Shown piece after piece: positions 1 to 7,659 of a stretch of 64,000 nucleotides of DNA. The position numbers and the translations under genes were made by a program. Numbering within the stretch: position 1 is the first letter of the stretch; each line of letters starts with the position of its first letter. Source of the stretch: Scandinavium goeteborgense (lineage in GTDB: Bacteria; Pseudomonadota; Gammaproteobacteria; Enterobacterales; Enterobacteriaceae). The stretch is from contig NZ_CP054058.1 in assembly GCF_003935895.2 (NCBI RefSeq), positions 2,895,177 to 2,959,176 of the forward strand, read 5' to 3'. The notes under the pieces were generated by a model, which had not been told where the DNA came from, did no database searches, and worked only from the letters and a program-made list of their open reading frames with translations.

Positions 1-75
1 TTTGATATTTACACCAAGTATTATGGTTGAAAATCAAAAGCTGAAAAATACAGATAAAGAGATGTAGGGAGAATG

Positions 76-525
76 ATGCAAATTTCTTTAAGAATCGCCA
101 CCAACGCTGATCTCGCCATCGTTAACGAGCGCTATGCTGAGATTGATTTTGTTCCGTCACTTGCAGGGGAACTAATCGTATTGGCGACTGATGGCGATAA
201 TATTGTTGGTCAAGGTAGAGTTGTAACAATCGATACAGAAAGCGGCGAGCTTGGGGGAATTTATGTTTTTCCCGGCAATGAGGGTCTGGGGATCGCCCGT
301 AAGGTGGTAGATTTCCTGATTAAGAACTCAGTTCTCCCAGTTCTTTACTGTTTACCTTTTGCTGAGCTGGAAGGTTTTTACGGCTCAATGGGATTTGGTC
401 CCGTCAAAGATATAGAGAAAATCCCACCGGCGGTTATCAAAAAGCATGAGTGGTGCCTGAGTAACTACGATAAAACCGTACTCCTTCTGAGTAAGGAGAT
501 GAACGTATGCAGATACTCAGACTAA
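76..525 (+). CDS. GNAT-family N-acetyltransferase
   Basis: A 149-150 residue protein with the layout of a small GNAT enzyme, which moves an acetyl group from acetyl-CoA to an amine; the substrate cannot be told. The central part holds the strand 'GGIYVFPGNEGLGIARKVVDF' region, matching the acetyl-CoA-binding motif A (roughly residues 80-100), and a later 'FAELEGFYGSMGFGPV' matches the usual 'a..fYek.GF' GNAT C-terminal strand. Two ATGs stand side by side at 73 and 76; the purine-rich AGGGAG at 66-71 touches the first, so the second has the better spacing and is chosen, though 73 is possible. Its 3' end overlaps the start of a truncated second GNAT (507), as in a two-gene operon that was later broken. 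Family assignment is secure, function is not. Confidence 0.8.
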   Translation: MQISLRIATNADLAIVNERYAEIDFVPSLAGELIVLATDGDNIVGQGRVVTIDTESGELGGIYVFPGNEGLGIARKVVDFLIKNSVLPVLYCLPFAELEGFYGSMGFGPVKDIEKIPPAVIKKHEWCLSNYDKTVLLLSKEMNVCRYSD

Positions 526-596
526 AAACAGATCGCTTGCTGTTAAAACCATTAGGCACCAGAAAGTGCTGTACTACCGACAGGTTAAAAAACTGA
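507..596 (+). pseudogene. Truncated start of a second GNAT gene
   Basis: ATG at 507 has a good ribosome site (AAGGAG, 493-498) and overlaps the end of the preceding GNAT by 19 nt. The first 16 residues (MQILRLKTDRLLLKPL) look like the N-terminus of a RimJ/RimL-type GNAT ('L.TeRLlLrpl'). After about position 554 the reading is lost and stops at 594-596, so only the first coding fragment of a former gene remains. The junction joins it to an unrelated fragment in another frame. Confidence 0.5.
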
Positions 597-703
597 ATAT
601 CCGGGAAACAGCAGATGCCACAGGCTATAGTTTCTCTCAAGTATGTAGCATCCAGACCCTTTACCGGCAGGCAGAACGCGTTACGACTAACGAGGTTTTA
701 TGA
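554..703 (+). pseudogene. 3' remnant of an HTH protein, possibly a resolvase/invertase tail
   Basis: In the frame ending with TGA at 701-703 there is an uninterrupted stretch of about 49 codons with a helix-turn-helix-like pattern (around 'LNIRETADATGYSFSQVC'), similar in style to the C-terminal HTH of serine recombinases. It has no start codon of its own and begins abruptly at the broken GNAT, so it is read as the 3' end of a deleted gene. Its stop overlaps the ATG of the next gene (ATGA at 700-703), suggesting former translational coupling. The family call is a guess from pattern only. Confidence 0.35.
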
Positions 704-1170
704 AAATCAGAAGGTTCACTAATGGGGATGAAATTGCGTTATTCAGGGTCTTTTTATCTTCTATACATACCATCGCATCACACTACTACACACATGAACA
801 AATAGAGGCCTGGGCTCCACCAGATATCGACCCGGAACAATGGGCCAATTACATGAAGGAGCTGCGCCCCTTTGTTGTTGAAGTGGATGGGGAAATAGCT
901 GGATATGCAGATGTTCAGCCGAATGGGTACATTGACCATTTCTTTGTCTCAGGAACCTACCCGAGACAGGGAGTAGGGACGCTACTGATGAATTGCATTC
1001 ATGAAGAAGCTAGACAACTTGGAATTGCTGAACTTACTTCAAATGTGAGTAAGGCTGCGGAAGAGTTCTTTCTACGGCACGGCTTTCATGTAGTGGAACG
1101 GGGTTTTCCTGTCCGTCGTGGCGTGACACTAGAAAATGCACTGATGCGGAAATATTTGGCGAAACAATAG
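700..1170 (+). CDS. GNAT acetyltransferase, YafP-like
   Basis: A 156-residue GNAT enzyme. The N-terminal 'IRRFTNGDEIALFRVFLSSIHTIAS', the 'YTHEQIEAWAPP' segment and 'YIDHFFVSGTYPRQGVGTLLM' (motif A, about residues 88-108, with the acetyl-CoA pyrophosphate loop R-Q-G-V-G) resemble E. coli YafP and its relatives; 'AAEEFFLRHGFHVVERG' gives the closing strand. YafP-type proteins have been linked to acetylation of small toxic amines, but the substrate here is unknown. The start overlaps the stop of the upstream HTH remnant. It lies in a run of acetyltransferase genes in an IS-rich accessory region. Confidence 0.82.
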   Translation: MKIRRFTNGDEIALFRVFLSSIHTIASHYYTHEQIEAWAPPDIDPEQWANYMKELRPFVVEVDGEIAGYADVQPNGYIDHFFVSGTYPRQGVGTLLMNCIHEEARQLGIAELTSNVSKAAEEFFLRHGFHVVERGFPVRRGVTLENALMRKYLAKQ

Positions 1171-1291
1171 AAAGCTGGCTGAAGAGAAGTATTGACCTTT
1201 TCGCCTGATTGAAATCACTCAATACAGAAAACCATCATAACGTACAATATTTTCCGTTTCCCAAACGGAGCCCAATTACGTCGGAGGGGAT

Positions 1292-1924
1292 ATGCAAGGT
1301 CCAGATCCACTAAATAAGCATCCAATGCTGGGGTTTCCTCAGGTTTGTTTCATCAAAAATACTGTGACGAATCCAAACATTATCATTGGCGATTTCACCT
1401 ATTACGATGACCCAGAAGACTCTGAGAATTTTGAACGAAATGTTCTGTATCACTTCCCTTTCATCGGTGACAGACTGGTTATCGGTAAATTTTGCGCTAT
1501 AGCAAAAGGTGTCCAGTTCATTATGAACGGTGCGAACCACAAGTTATCAGGCTTCTCTACGTTTCCTTTTTATATTTTCGGAAATGGATGGGAAAAGGCG
1601 ATGCCAAAGCCTGAAGATTTGCCGTACAAAGGCGATACGATAATCGGAAATGATGTCTGGATAGGTTACAAAGCGCTGATCATGCCTGGCGTGAAGATCG
1701 GCAACGGCGCGATTATTTCCTCCCAGGCTGTTGTCACCACCGACGTGCCTGCTTATACCATTGTCGGTGGAAACCCTGCAAAAGTGATTAAATCACGATT
1801 TCCAGATGAAATAGTATTCGAACTGGAAAAATTAGCGTGGTGGAATTGGTCTGTAGAAAAGATAACTAAACACCTCTCGGCAATAATGTCTAATGACATT
1901 AATACGCTTCTTACAATCGAGTAA
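1292..1924 (+). CDS. Vat/CatB-family xenobiotic O-acetyltransferase (left-handed beta-helix)
   Basis: A 210-residue hexapeptide-repeat acyltransferase of the family that includes Vat (streptogramin A) and CatB (chloramphenicol) O-acetyltransferases, which use acetyl-CoA to inactivate drugs. Seen here: N-terminal '[10 protein letters not shown]', the substrate loop '[21 protein letters not shown]', the catalytic histidine in 'MNGANH' (His83), '[12 protein letters not shown]', then repeats '[12 protein letters not shown]', '[13 protein letters not shown]' and the closing '[13 protein letters not shown]'. The length and loop are closer to Vat, especially chromosomal Vat(F)-like proteins of enterics, than to CatB. 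GGAGGGG at 1281-1287 sets the ATG. Whether it gives resistance cannot be read from sequence; Gram-negative hosts are usually insensitive to streptogramins anyway. Confidence 0.82.
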   Translation: MQGPDPLNKHPMLGFPQVCFIKNTVTNPNIIIGDFTYYDDPEDSENFERNVLYHFPFIGDRLVIGKFCAIAKGVQFIMNGANHKLSGFSTFPFYIFGNGWEKAMPKPEDLPYKGDTIIGNDVWIGYKALIMPGVKIGNGAIISSQAVVTTDVPAYTIVGGNPAKVIKSRFPDEIVFELEKLAWWNWSVEKITKHLSAIMSNDINTLLTIE

Positions 1925-1958
1925 TCTGAATTGGTACGGCCAGTCGACATCTCGTTTA

Positions 1959-2008
1959 AAGCAGCTACTGAATCGTCTCACTGGCCGTTCTTGCAAGGAG
2001 CGGACATT
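1959..2008. repeat. Dispersed palindromic repeat, copy A (degenerate)
   Basis: This stretch contains 'CTGGCCGTT' followed by 'GGAGCGGACATT', an arrangement found again near 4871, 7660 and 8607. The copies share the core 'gtccgct...agcgga' with a 'TGCCAGGAGCGG' arm. It lies just after the Vat-like gene. No coding potential is seen. Confidence 0.45.
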
Positions 2009-2055
2009 ACTAACTACCCACCATAATAATTGTTGGGGAGCCTCTCAAGACCAAG

Positions 2056-2358
2056 TCATCGCGAAAGAAGTTTGATGATCCTTGATACACATTCATCGCT
2101 GGATAAACTGTACGAGTCTAAAATGAGGTGTTCTCTGTTCCATGGTTCATAAGTCAAATCGGTAACATATTTCCAATCTGGCAGGGTTAACCCCTCGACT
2201 TGTGACTCCCTTGTTTCCACTCGTTTACGATGCTCAATCATATCGGAACATACGATCTCAATTTCTAAAAAATCGGTTCTTGCCGATAAAGCTATTTCTC
2301 GATAGGCATCACGGGTTAACGCCAGTGGGTTTGTAAGTATCCCGCTTAACTGAACCAT
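2056..2358 (-). pseudogene. 5'-truncated P-loop kinase (AAA_33-type ATP-binding protein)
   Basis: The 100 codons on the minus strand match the C-terminal half of small predicted kinases of the AAA_33 type: 'NPLALTRDAYREIA', 'EIEIVCSDMIEHRKRVETR' and 'LTLPDWKYVTDLTYEPWNREHLILD' are characteristic. The N-terminal Walker A half is absent. In-frame stops (TGA, TAA) lie directly upstream of the first ATG, next to the left side of the IS407-like remnant. The gene was therefore probably cut by that element or by a deletion linked to it. An independent function is unlikely. Confidence 0.65.
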
Positions 2359-2410
2359 TCACTTTTAGAGATCTTCCGACATACTGATTATGTCCCCTGA
2401 GGAGATCGCT

Positions 2411-2677
2411 ATGCGTAAGATCCGATTCACCGAACACCAGATCATCGCCGTTCTGAAGTCTGTCGAAGCCGGGCGTACCGTCAAAGATGTGTGCCGCGAA
2501 GCCGCTATTTCCGAAGCCAGCTACTACAACTGGAAGGCGAAATATGGCGGGATGGAAGCCGCTGATATCAAAAAAATCAAAGATCTTGAGGACGAGAATC
2601 GTCGCCTCAAGCAGATGTTTGCCGATCTGAGTCTGGAATGCCGGGCGCTGAAGGACGTTATCGAAAAAAAGCTCTAA
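2411..2677 (+). CDS. IS3-family (IS407-group-like) transposase OrfA
   Basis: An 88-residue HTH protein: 'RFTEHQIIAVLKSVEAG' and 'VCREAAISEASYYNWKAKYGGM' form the DNA-binding helix-turn-helix, followed by a leucine-zipper-like 'DLEDENRRLKQMFADLSLE'. This layout is typical of OrfA of the IS407 group of IS3-family elements. ATG at 2411 is preceded by GAGGAG and fits the family start better than the in-frame ATG at 2390. The end (A7 followed by GCTC, about 2664-2674) is a plausible -1 slippery site feeding OrfB. OrfA is intact, but its partner OrfB is broken. Confidence 0.85.
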   Translation: MRKIRFTEHQIIAVLKSVEAGRTVKDVCREAAISEASYYNWKAKYGGMEAADIKKIKDLEDENRRLKQMFADLSLECRALKDVIEKKL

Positions 2678-3228
2678 AACCAGCGATAAAGCGGGAGCTT
2701 GTCAGCTATCTGACTGCACAATTTTCCATGAGCATCCGCCAGGCATGCAGGACAGTATCGCTGAGCAGGACGGTGTATTTTTATCAGCCCGATACCCGGC
2801 GTGATGAACCGGTGATCCTGGCGCTGACTGAACTGGCAGAACGCTATCCGCGATACGGATTTAAGAAGCTTTTTCAGGTACTTCGCAGGCAGGGTAACGC
2901 CTGGAATCATAAGCGTGTTCACCGGATTTACTGCCTGCTGAAACTCAATTTTCGCCGCAAGGGGAAACAACGTCTTCCGGTGCGCAATCCGGCTCCGCTG
3001 GCAACGCCGGAAGCACTCAACCAGAGCTGGTCGATTGATTTTATGCACGACGCGCTGACATGTGGCCGACGTTTTCGGACTTTTAACGTCGTGGATGATT
3101 TTAACCGCGAGGCTCTGGCCATAGAAATTGACCTGAATATCCCGGCGCAGCGGGTTGTGCGGGTGCTGGACAGGATAGTGGCAAACTGTAGTGGATCGGT
3201 AATTCAGGACACCTCGAAATCCTGTTAA
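2638..3228 (+). pseudogene. Interrupted IS3-family transposase OrfB (IS407-like)
   Basis: This frame, -1 relative to OrfA, encodes the N-terminal part of an IS3-family integrase: 'SIRQACRTVSLSRTVYFY', 'ERYPRYGFKKLFQVLRRQG' and the rve start 'NQSWSIDFMHDAL' with the first catalytic Asp. It is cut at 3186 by insertion of a second IS; the last 14 codons, to the stop before 3228, come from that insert. Beyond the insert only 'cgtggatat' (R-G-Y) of the expected continuation remains before unrelated sequence, so the second Asp and the Glu of the DDE triad are gone. The element cannot make an active transposase. Confidence 0.85.
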
Positions 3229-3256
3229 TGTTAAAACAGTGAACATGAGGTGATAC

Positions 3257-3574
3257 ATGATCAAAACTCGTCGGACTAAACGCACATTTTCCCCGGAGTT
3301 CAAACTCGAAGCTATCGAACAGGTTGTTAAATACCAGCGAGATGTACGGGAAGTTGCTCAGGCGCTCGAACTCAACCCTGACCATTTGCGCAAATGGATA
3401 CGGCTTTATAAGCAGGAACTTCTGGGTATTGAGCCCGTCGGCAATGCTATTACTCCTGAACAGCGCGAAATTCAGCAGCTTAAAGCGCAGATAAAACGTC
3501 TTGAGATGGAAAAAGAAATACTAAAGCAGGCTGCCGTGCTGATGAGCGAAGCCCCCGGAAAGTTATCGCGCTAA
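3257..3574 (+). CDS. IS3-family transposase OrfA
   Basis: A 105-residue protein with an HTH typical of IS3-family OrfA ('[44 protein letters not shown]', residues about 11-55) and a C-terminal heptad-rich coiled coil ('[26 protein letters not shown]'). GAGGTGAT lies just ahead of ATG 3257. OrfB is in the -1 frame and its homology begins about 3553, within the overlap, so a -1 frameshift in the C-rich stretch near 3551 would give the OrfAB fusion. Confidence 0.9.
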   Translation: MIKTRRTKRTFSPEFKLEAIEQVVKYQRDVREVAQALELNPDHLRKWIRLYKQELLGIEPVGNAITPEQREIQQLKAQIKRLEMEKEILKQAAVLMSEAPGKLSR

Positions 3575-3600
3575 TCACACGGCTGAAAGCAAAGTGGCCT

Positions 3601-4422
3601 GTGCAGGTTCTTTGTCATTTATTCGGTATTCACCGTAGCGTTTATTACGCGCAGGTGAAGCATCCGGTTAATGTACAAAGAATTGCATTACGAAGTCGGG
3701 TGAGAGCACTGCATGCTCTCAGTCGTGGTGCTGCAGGGAGTCGGGCAATCAGCCAGATGTTACGCCAGAGTGGCGTTGATGCAGGCCGGTGGCTGGCGCG
3801 ACGACTGATGCAGGAATGCGGGCTGACCAGTCACCAGCCTGTTAAACATCGCTACCGAATAAATGAAGACAACAGTCCGGCATTGCCAAACTTATTGAAC
3901 CGGCAGTTTAACCCCGCCGCACCAAACCGCGTCTGGTGTGGCGATATCAGCTTTATTCGCCTGCAGGACAGGTGGTGCTATCTCGCGCTTGTTGTTGATT
4001 TATATTCACGCCGGATTATTGGTTCAGCCCTCTCATTAACCGCTGATGCTGATTTGGTATGCAGGGCTTTGCGTAATGCCCTGGAAACACGGCCGCGTAA
4101 TGAACGTCTTCTGTTTCATTCAGATCAAGGAGTTCAATATAAAAGTAATAAATACAGAAAGTTACTTTGGCGTTATGGGGTAATGCAAAGTATGAGTCGC
4201 AGAGGGAATTGTCTGGATAATTCGCCGATGGAAAGAGTCTTTCGCAGCCTTAAAAGTGAATGGCTTCCCAAAGGTGGTTATGGTGATTTTAGCCATGCGG
4301 TACTCGACATAAACCAGTGGATAAATGGTTATTACAACATGTACCGCCCTCATACGAACAATGGTGGATTATCGCCTTACCTGCATGAAGAAAAGTGGAA
4401 GCAGGTTATTCCGGTGTCCTGA
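3601..4422 (+). CDS. IS3-family transposase OrfB (DDE integrase domain)
   Basis: OrfB carries the HTH_21 region ('[30 protein letters not shown]') and an rve/integrase core with the catalytic acidic residues in '[12 protein letters not shown]', '[10 protein letters not shown]' and '[14 protein letters not shown]', ending '[19 protein letters not shown]'. The GTG at 3601 is only the first possible start; homology extends upstream in the same frame to about 3553 ('[15 protein letters not shown]'), meaning it is normally made as a frameshift fusion with OrfA. All three catalytic residues are present. It ends 17 bp before the end of the element. Confidence 0.92.
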   Translation: MQVLCHLFGIHRSVYYAQVKHPVNVQRIALRSRVRALHALSRGAAGSRAISQMLRQSGVDAGRWLARRLMQECGLTSHQPVKHRYRINEDNSPALPNLLNRQFNPAAPNRVWCGDISFIRLQDRWCYLALVVDLYSRRIIGSALSLTADADLVCRALRNALETRPRNERLLFHSDQGVQYKSNKYRKLLWRYGVMQSMSRRGNCLDNSPMERVFRSLKSEWLPKGGYGDFSHAVLDINQWINGYYNMYRPHTNNGGLSPYLHEEKWKQVIPVS

Positions 4423-4443
4423 TTTTGTGATCCACTACAAACC

Positions 4444-4764
4444 GTGGATATTCTATGTTCGGTTATACCATTCGTACGACTGTTAGTCTTTATCGGGCAA
4501 GTATCGCCTGATTTTTTTTATCCGTTGATAACAGTGTTACTGGCTGTGAGTGTTCTGTCATTGGCTTACAAGCGAGGTCTGGGTGGACCATTGACTAACG
4601 GGAATGCATATCCAAACGGAACTACTTATAAGCCTAATCCTACCCGGACAGAGTTAAAAACGGATATAGCCATCCATGGCAGATCTGTTTTGTCAGATAC
4701 AACGCGAAGTGAAGCCGAACGAGAAAGTCTTCGTCAAATGATTAACGATAAGTACGACGATTAA
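4444..4764 (+). CDS. Hypothetical membrane-anchored protein, chimeric 5' end
   Basis: No family is recognised. The 106 residues have one clear membrane segment ('FFYPLITVLLAVSVLSLAY', about residues 24-42) followed by a polar, probably soluble tail ending 'AERESLRQMINDKYDD'. The GTG start at 4444 lies in the last bases of the IS407-like remnant, so the first residues come from the IS and the original N-terminus is probably lost. No convincing ribosome site precedes the GTG. It is best read as the C-terminal part of an unknown membrane protein; expression is doubtful. Confidence 0.4.
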   Translation: MDILCSVIPFVRLLVFIGQVSPDFFYPLITVLLAVSVLSLAYKRGLGGPLTNGNAYPNGTTYKPNPTRTELKTDIAIHGRSVLSDTTRSEAERESLRQMINDKYDD

Positions 4765-4870
4765 CTCAAGCCCTTCAGTCGCCACGTTGTTAACGTGGCA
4801 CTTTAAAATCACCTGACCTGCCATCTGTTTTTCATACGTCATATTTTTTATAATGTCCGCAGTTCACTCA

Positions 4871-4927
4871 CGGCGAGCCATTAGTTCAGTCAAATCGTCT
4901 GCTTAGTGCCAGGAGCGGGCATTGCTA
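4871..4927. repeat. Dispersed palindromic repeat, copy B
   Basis: This interval contains 'AAATCGTCTGCTTAGTGCCAG' followed by 'GAGCGGGCATT', closely matching the right half of copy C near 7708-7731 ('GTAGACTGCTTTGTGCCAG', 'GAGCGGATGTT') and the end of copy A. It is non-coding and lies between the hypothetical membrane ORF and the ATPase gene. Confidence 0.5.
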
Positions 4928-5088
4928 GCATCTATCTGCATCACCAGTGGGGGGCAGATCACATAAAGGGTGGAAACTGATGCCGCTGAAAGAGCACAGC
5001 ATTCGCTACTAGTGATATATTAACTGCATCCAAACGGAGTCGACACCAGAAACAAATCTCCTAGTAGGACAGTGCGCTAGTATTCATC

Positions 5089-5119
5089 TTGTTCTAATCT
5101 CAATCCGCTGTGGTAAAAT
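5089..5119 (+). promoter_or_regulatory. Possible promoter of the RloC-like ATPase gene
   Basis: TTGTTC (5089-5094) and TAAAAT (5114-5119) resemble -35 and -10 boxes, but the 19-nt spacer is long. They lie 21 nt before ATG 5141, which would give a very short leader with AAGGAA at 5130-5135. This is a weak match and unproven. Confidence 0.3.
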
Positions 5120-5140
5120 CGCGAAGAAAAAGGAATTTAT

Positions 5141-7432
5141 ATGCTTGAAAGAATTCATCAAATTACCAGCGTGGGTTTATTCCAGGATATCCGCCCTGCT
5201 GGTATGCCTTTTAAAAAAATGACCTTTGTCTATGCTGATAATGGGCGTGGTAAATCTACTCTTGCGTCTATTCTGCGTTCCTACACCGAATTAAATCCAG
5301 ATATTGTGCGGCACAGGAAAACGATTGGGGAAACACCCCCTCAAAATATTCATCTCCAGTTCTCTCAGGGAAATCGTGCGATATTTGATAACGGCACATG
5401 GAGTGGTAAGTATTCAGATGTACACGTCTTCGACTTAGATTTTGTTGATCGTAATGTTTACTCAGGTGGTGAAATCAGTGCTAGCCATAGAAAGCGACTG
5501 CTTAGTTTTGCGCTAGGCAATGATGCGGTAGCAGCGAGGGCTGCTTTTAATGATGCATCAGACAAGGCAGATGAGGCCAAGAGAGTTACGAGACTGGCAA
5601 GTGAAAAGCTGACGGTAGTCCGGGGAAATGTAACACTAGCAAGATACATAAAGCCTGTTCAGGAAGAGAACATTCAGGGAAAAATTGCATTAGTCGAATC
5701 AGAACTGGATCTCTGCAAGAGAGCAGAGACGATCCGTAACCGTACGGGCTATCTTCCGTTACCTCTGTACGCTCCTGATTTCAGTTCTTTTTTTTCCACA
5801 CTTGCATCCAGTTATGACAGCCTCAGCGCGGGTGCAGAAGAGGTCGTCTGTGCGCATATTGACCATATCAATGTCGAAGGTTTCGAGCGATGGGCGAGTA
5901 GCGGCCTTGATTATATAAAAGACGAACATTGTCCTTTCTGTACGCAAAGCCTAGAGGGTGTTGAACTGATCCGGTTCTACCGGGAGCGGTTTAACCTTGC
6001 ATACAAAACCTTACTTAATCAGGTTACAGGACTAGATAACGTTGTGGTGACAGCCATGCGCGTTTTCAATCTGGCTTTACTTGAGAGCAAGATTGAGCAG
6101 GCGGTTTTAGTGACTGAAAACTGGAAAGATTGTCTCCAGTTGAACGTGAGTCTCCCTGATTTAGATAAAATTAAAGCTAGTTTGGAAGGTCTTCAGTCAT
6201 CTCTGAGTCGCTTAGCGGAAGCCAAGAAAAGCGATCCGCTTTCAAAGACCCAAGGCGACTATGAAAAAGAAATCGCTGATGCAGTAACTGCAATCAATGA
6301 TGAGCTTTCTGCCTTTAATTCGGGGGTGGAAGCTGCCAATCTGGATATTCAGGCTTATAAAGAGACGCTTGAAACCAAAAATGAAGAAACACTGCGGGTT
6401 ACATTATCCCAACATGAAGCAACCCGACTTCGTCTATCACCTGAAGTAATAGGTTTTATCTCTGATTATCAGACCGCTAAAACAGCTGAAGTGGCGGCCT
6501 CTGAACTAAAGGAAATACGGAGAGGTGAACTGAATGCGATCATGGACTCGACCCTTGGAAAGTATCAATCCTCCATTAATGATTTATTGATGAAGTTTGG
6601 TGCAAGCTTTCGCATCACAGAAATAAATTATAACTATGCCGGCGGCGGTGAGCCTAAATCTGAATATGCAATTGAACTTAGAGGGGAAAAAATTTCGCTA
6701 ACGGGAGAGGAATCCAGTTTCCGAAGTTCACTCAGTGAAGGGGACAAAAGGACGCTAGCCTTTGCATTCTTCATCTCAGTGTTGCTTCATGATACTGATC
6801 TTGAAAGAAAAATTGTCGTGATTGATGACCCGATGTGTAGTCTGGACAGTCATCGCAGGAACCACACAATCACCATCATTAAACAGATTTACCTTCGCAG
6901 CTTGCAGGTAATCATCCTGGCACACGACCTGTTCTTTATCCGTAACATGCGAGATGAGTTCCTTAAAATACCTGCTACACAAATGCAGGACATTTCAGCC
7001 TTATGCATTGTCCACATTGCAGGTGATTTCAGTAACCTGGACAAGCTAGATGTCGATCTGGAATGTGAATCTCCCTACTATAAAAATCACCGGCTGGTGA
7101 GCGGATTTTCCGATGGTGTTCATCATCAGTTTCACGATACGGCGGTGGCAATCAGACCGCTTCTTGAGGGGTATCTGCATCGACGTTTTCCGGGGCGAAT
7201 TTCACCGGGAAATCTGTTTGGAGAGGTAGTCATGCAGATTGCACAAGCACAACCGGACGATCCGTTATTCTTCGCGAAATCACTGGTACCAGAATTGAAT
7301 GAAATTAACAATTATGCCGGTCGTTATCATCATGACACGAACCCTCAGGCATCATCAGAACCTATCACGCCAGGTGAACTGAAATCTTACTCTCGACGGG
7401 CTTTGAATGTGATTTATCGCGGGAACGCATGA
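5141..7432 (+). CDS. RloC/PrrC-like AAA_13 ATPase with zinc hook; candidate anticodon nuclease for phage defence
   Basis: A 763-residue ABC/Rad50-like ATPase of the AAA_13 type. Seen: Walker A 'YADNGRGKST' (31-40), a long polar alpha-helical region (about 130-480) broken by 'CPFC' (264-267), the Rad50-style zinc-hook motif, ABC signature 'SLSEGDKRTLAFAFF' (530-544), Walker B 'KIVVIDDP' (557-564), D-loop 'SLD' (568-570) and H-loop His595 ('LAHD'). The C-terminal domain holds R672-x3-E676 in 'AIRPLLEGYLHRRFP' and His730/His731 in 'NYAGRYHHD', the R-x3-E...H spacing style of PrrC/RloC anticodon nucleases. RloC proteins are stand-alone, have a zinc hook and cut tRNA anticodons when activated, for instance by DNA damage. 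There are no hsd genes nearby, which fits RloC rather than PrrC. Family membership is firm; nuclease activity is inferred. AT-rich composition suggests transfer. Confidence 0.75.
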   Translation: MLERIHQITSVGLFQDIRPAGMPFKKMTFVYADNGRGKSTLASILRSYTELNPDIVRHRKTIGETPPQNIHLQFSQGNRAIFDNGTWSGKYSDVHVFDLDFVDRNVYSGGEISASHRKRLLSFALGNDAVAARAAFNDASDKADEAKRVTRLASEKLTVVRGNVTLARYIKPVQEENIQGKIALVESELDLCKRAETIRNRTGYLPLPLYAPDFSSFFSTLASSYDSLSAGAEEVVCAHIDHINVEGFERWASSGLDYIKDEHCPFCTQSLEGVELIRFYRERFNLAYKTLLNQVTGLDNVVVTAMRVFNLALLESKIEQAVLVTENWKDCLQLNVSLPDLDKIKASLEGLQSSLSRLAEAKKSDPLSKTQGDYEKEIADAVTAINDELSAFNSGVEAANLDIQAYKETLETKNEETLRVTLSQHEATRLRLSPEVIGFISDYQTAKTAEVAASELKEIRRGELNAIMDSTLGKYQSSINDLLMKFGASFRITEINYNYAGGGEPKSEYAIELRGEKISLTGEESSFRSSLSEGDKRTLAFAFFISVLLHDTDLERKIVVIDDPMCSLDSHRRNHTITIIKQIYLRSLQVIILAHDLFFIRNMRDEFLKIPATQMQDISALCIVHIAGDFSNLDKLDVDLECESPYYKNHRLVSGFSDGVHHQFHDTAVAIRPLLEGYLHRRFPGRISPGNLFGEVVMQIAQAQPDDPLFFAKSLVPELNEINNYAGRYHHDTNPQASSEPITPGELKSYSRRALNVIYRGNA

Positions 7433-7488
7433 GAAGTTCTTGATCGGGCATCACCTCATACTTAGAAGATCAACCGCACATTTGAAAG

Positions 7489-7508
7489 TGAGCCCTCTTG
7501 GGGGCTCA
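7489..7508. terminator. Hairpin after the RloC-like gene
   Basis: TGAGCCC (7489-7495) and GGGCTCA (7502-7508) form a perfect 7-bp stem with a 6-nt loop, 57 bp after the stop codon. No run of T follows, so intrinsic termination is uncertain. Confidence 0.35.
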
Positions 7509-7659
7509 TACCGATTATAAGCACTACCGCCGGTGCAAACGCTTCGTTGTGAATATTCTCTTAAGGAACACCCATCTCCAAAAGTGATATTAGAATATGG
7601 GAGCTACATGAGCAGTGCCAGTAAGGGATGTTTAATGTAAACACTCAGTCGTCATAAAC

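Larger units (their letters stand above)
3187..4439 (+). mobile_element. Complete IS3-family insertion sequence with inverted repeats and 3-bp target duplication
   Basis: The ends are inverted repeats: left TGTAGTGGATC...AATTCAGGACACC at 3187-3213 and right, read inwards on the other strand, TGTAGTGGATC...AAATCAGGACACC at 4413-4439. Both begin TG as in IS3-family elements. The host bases AAC stand on each side (3184-3186 and 4440-4442), the 3-bp target duplication expected for this family. Length is 1253 bp. OrfA and OrfB are both open and the DDE residues are present, so the copy may be mobile. The exact IS name is not assigned. Confidence 0.92.
2360..4452 (+). mobile_element. Remnant of an IS407-like IS3-family element, split by another IS
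   Basis: OrfA and two thirds of OrfB are present from about 2360 to 3186, and a few further bases (to about 4452) follow the inserted element. The 3' third and right inverted repeat are missing. The left boundary is inferred from where homology of the truncated kinase ends and is only approximate. The right side runs straight into an unrelated ORF, so the element probably took part in a deletion. Confidence 0.6.
4765..5140. other. Non-coding interval before the RloC-like gene
   Basis: About 375 bp with no gene. A small hairpin-like stretch follows the hypothetical ORF ('CACGTTGTTAACGTGGCA', about 4781-4798), and a degenerate copy of the dispersed palindromic repeat is at 4871-4927. The last 60 bp carry a possible promoter and the ribosome site AAGGAA for the ATPase gene. 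Confidence 0.6.

Noticed and set aside
76-1924. The acetyltransferase genes as integron gene cassettes
   Set aside because: No attC-like sites (paired core sites flanking each gene) and no integron integrase were seen; the genes overlap or are spaced irregularly.
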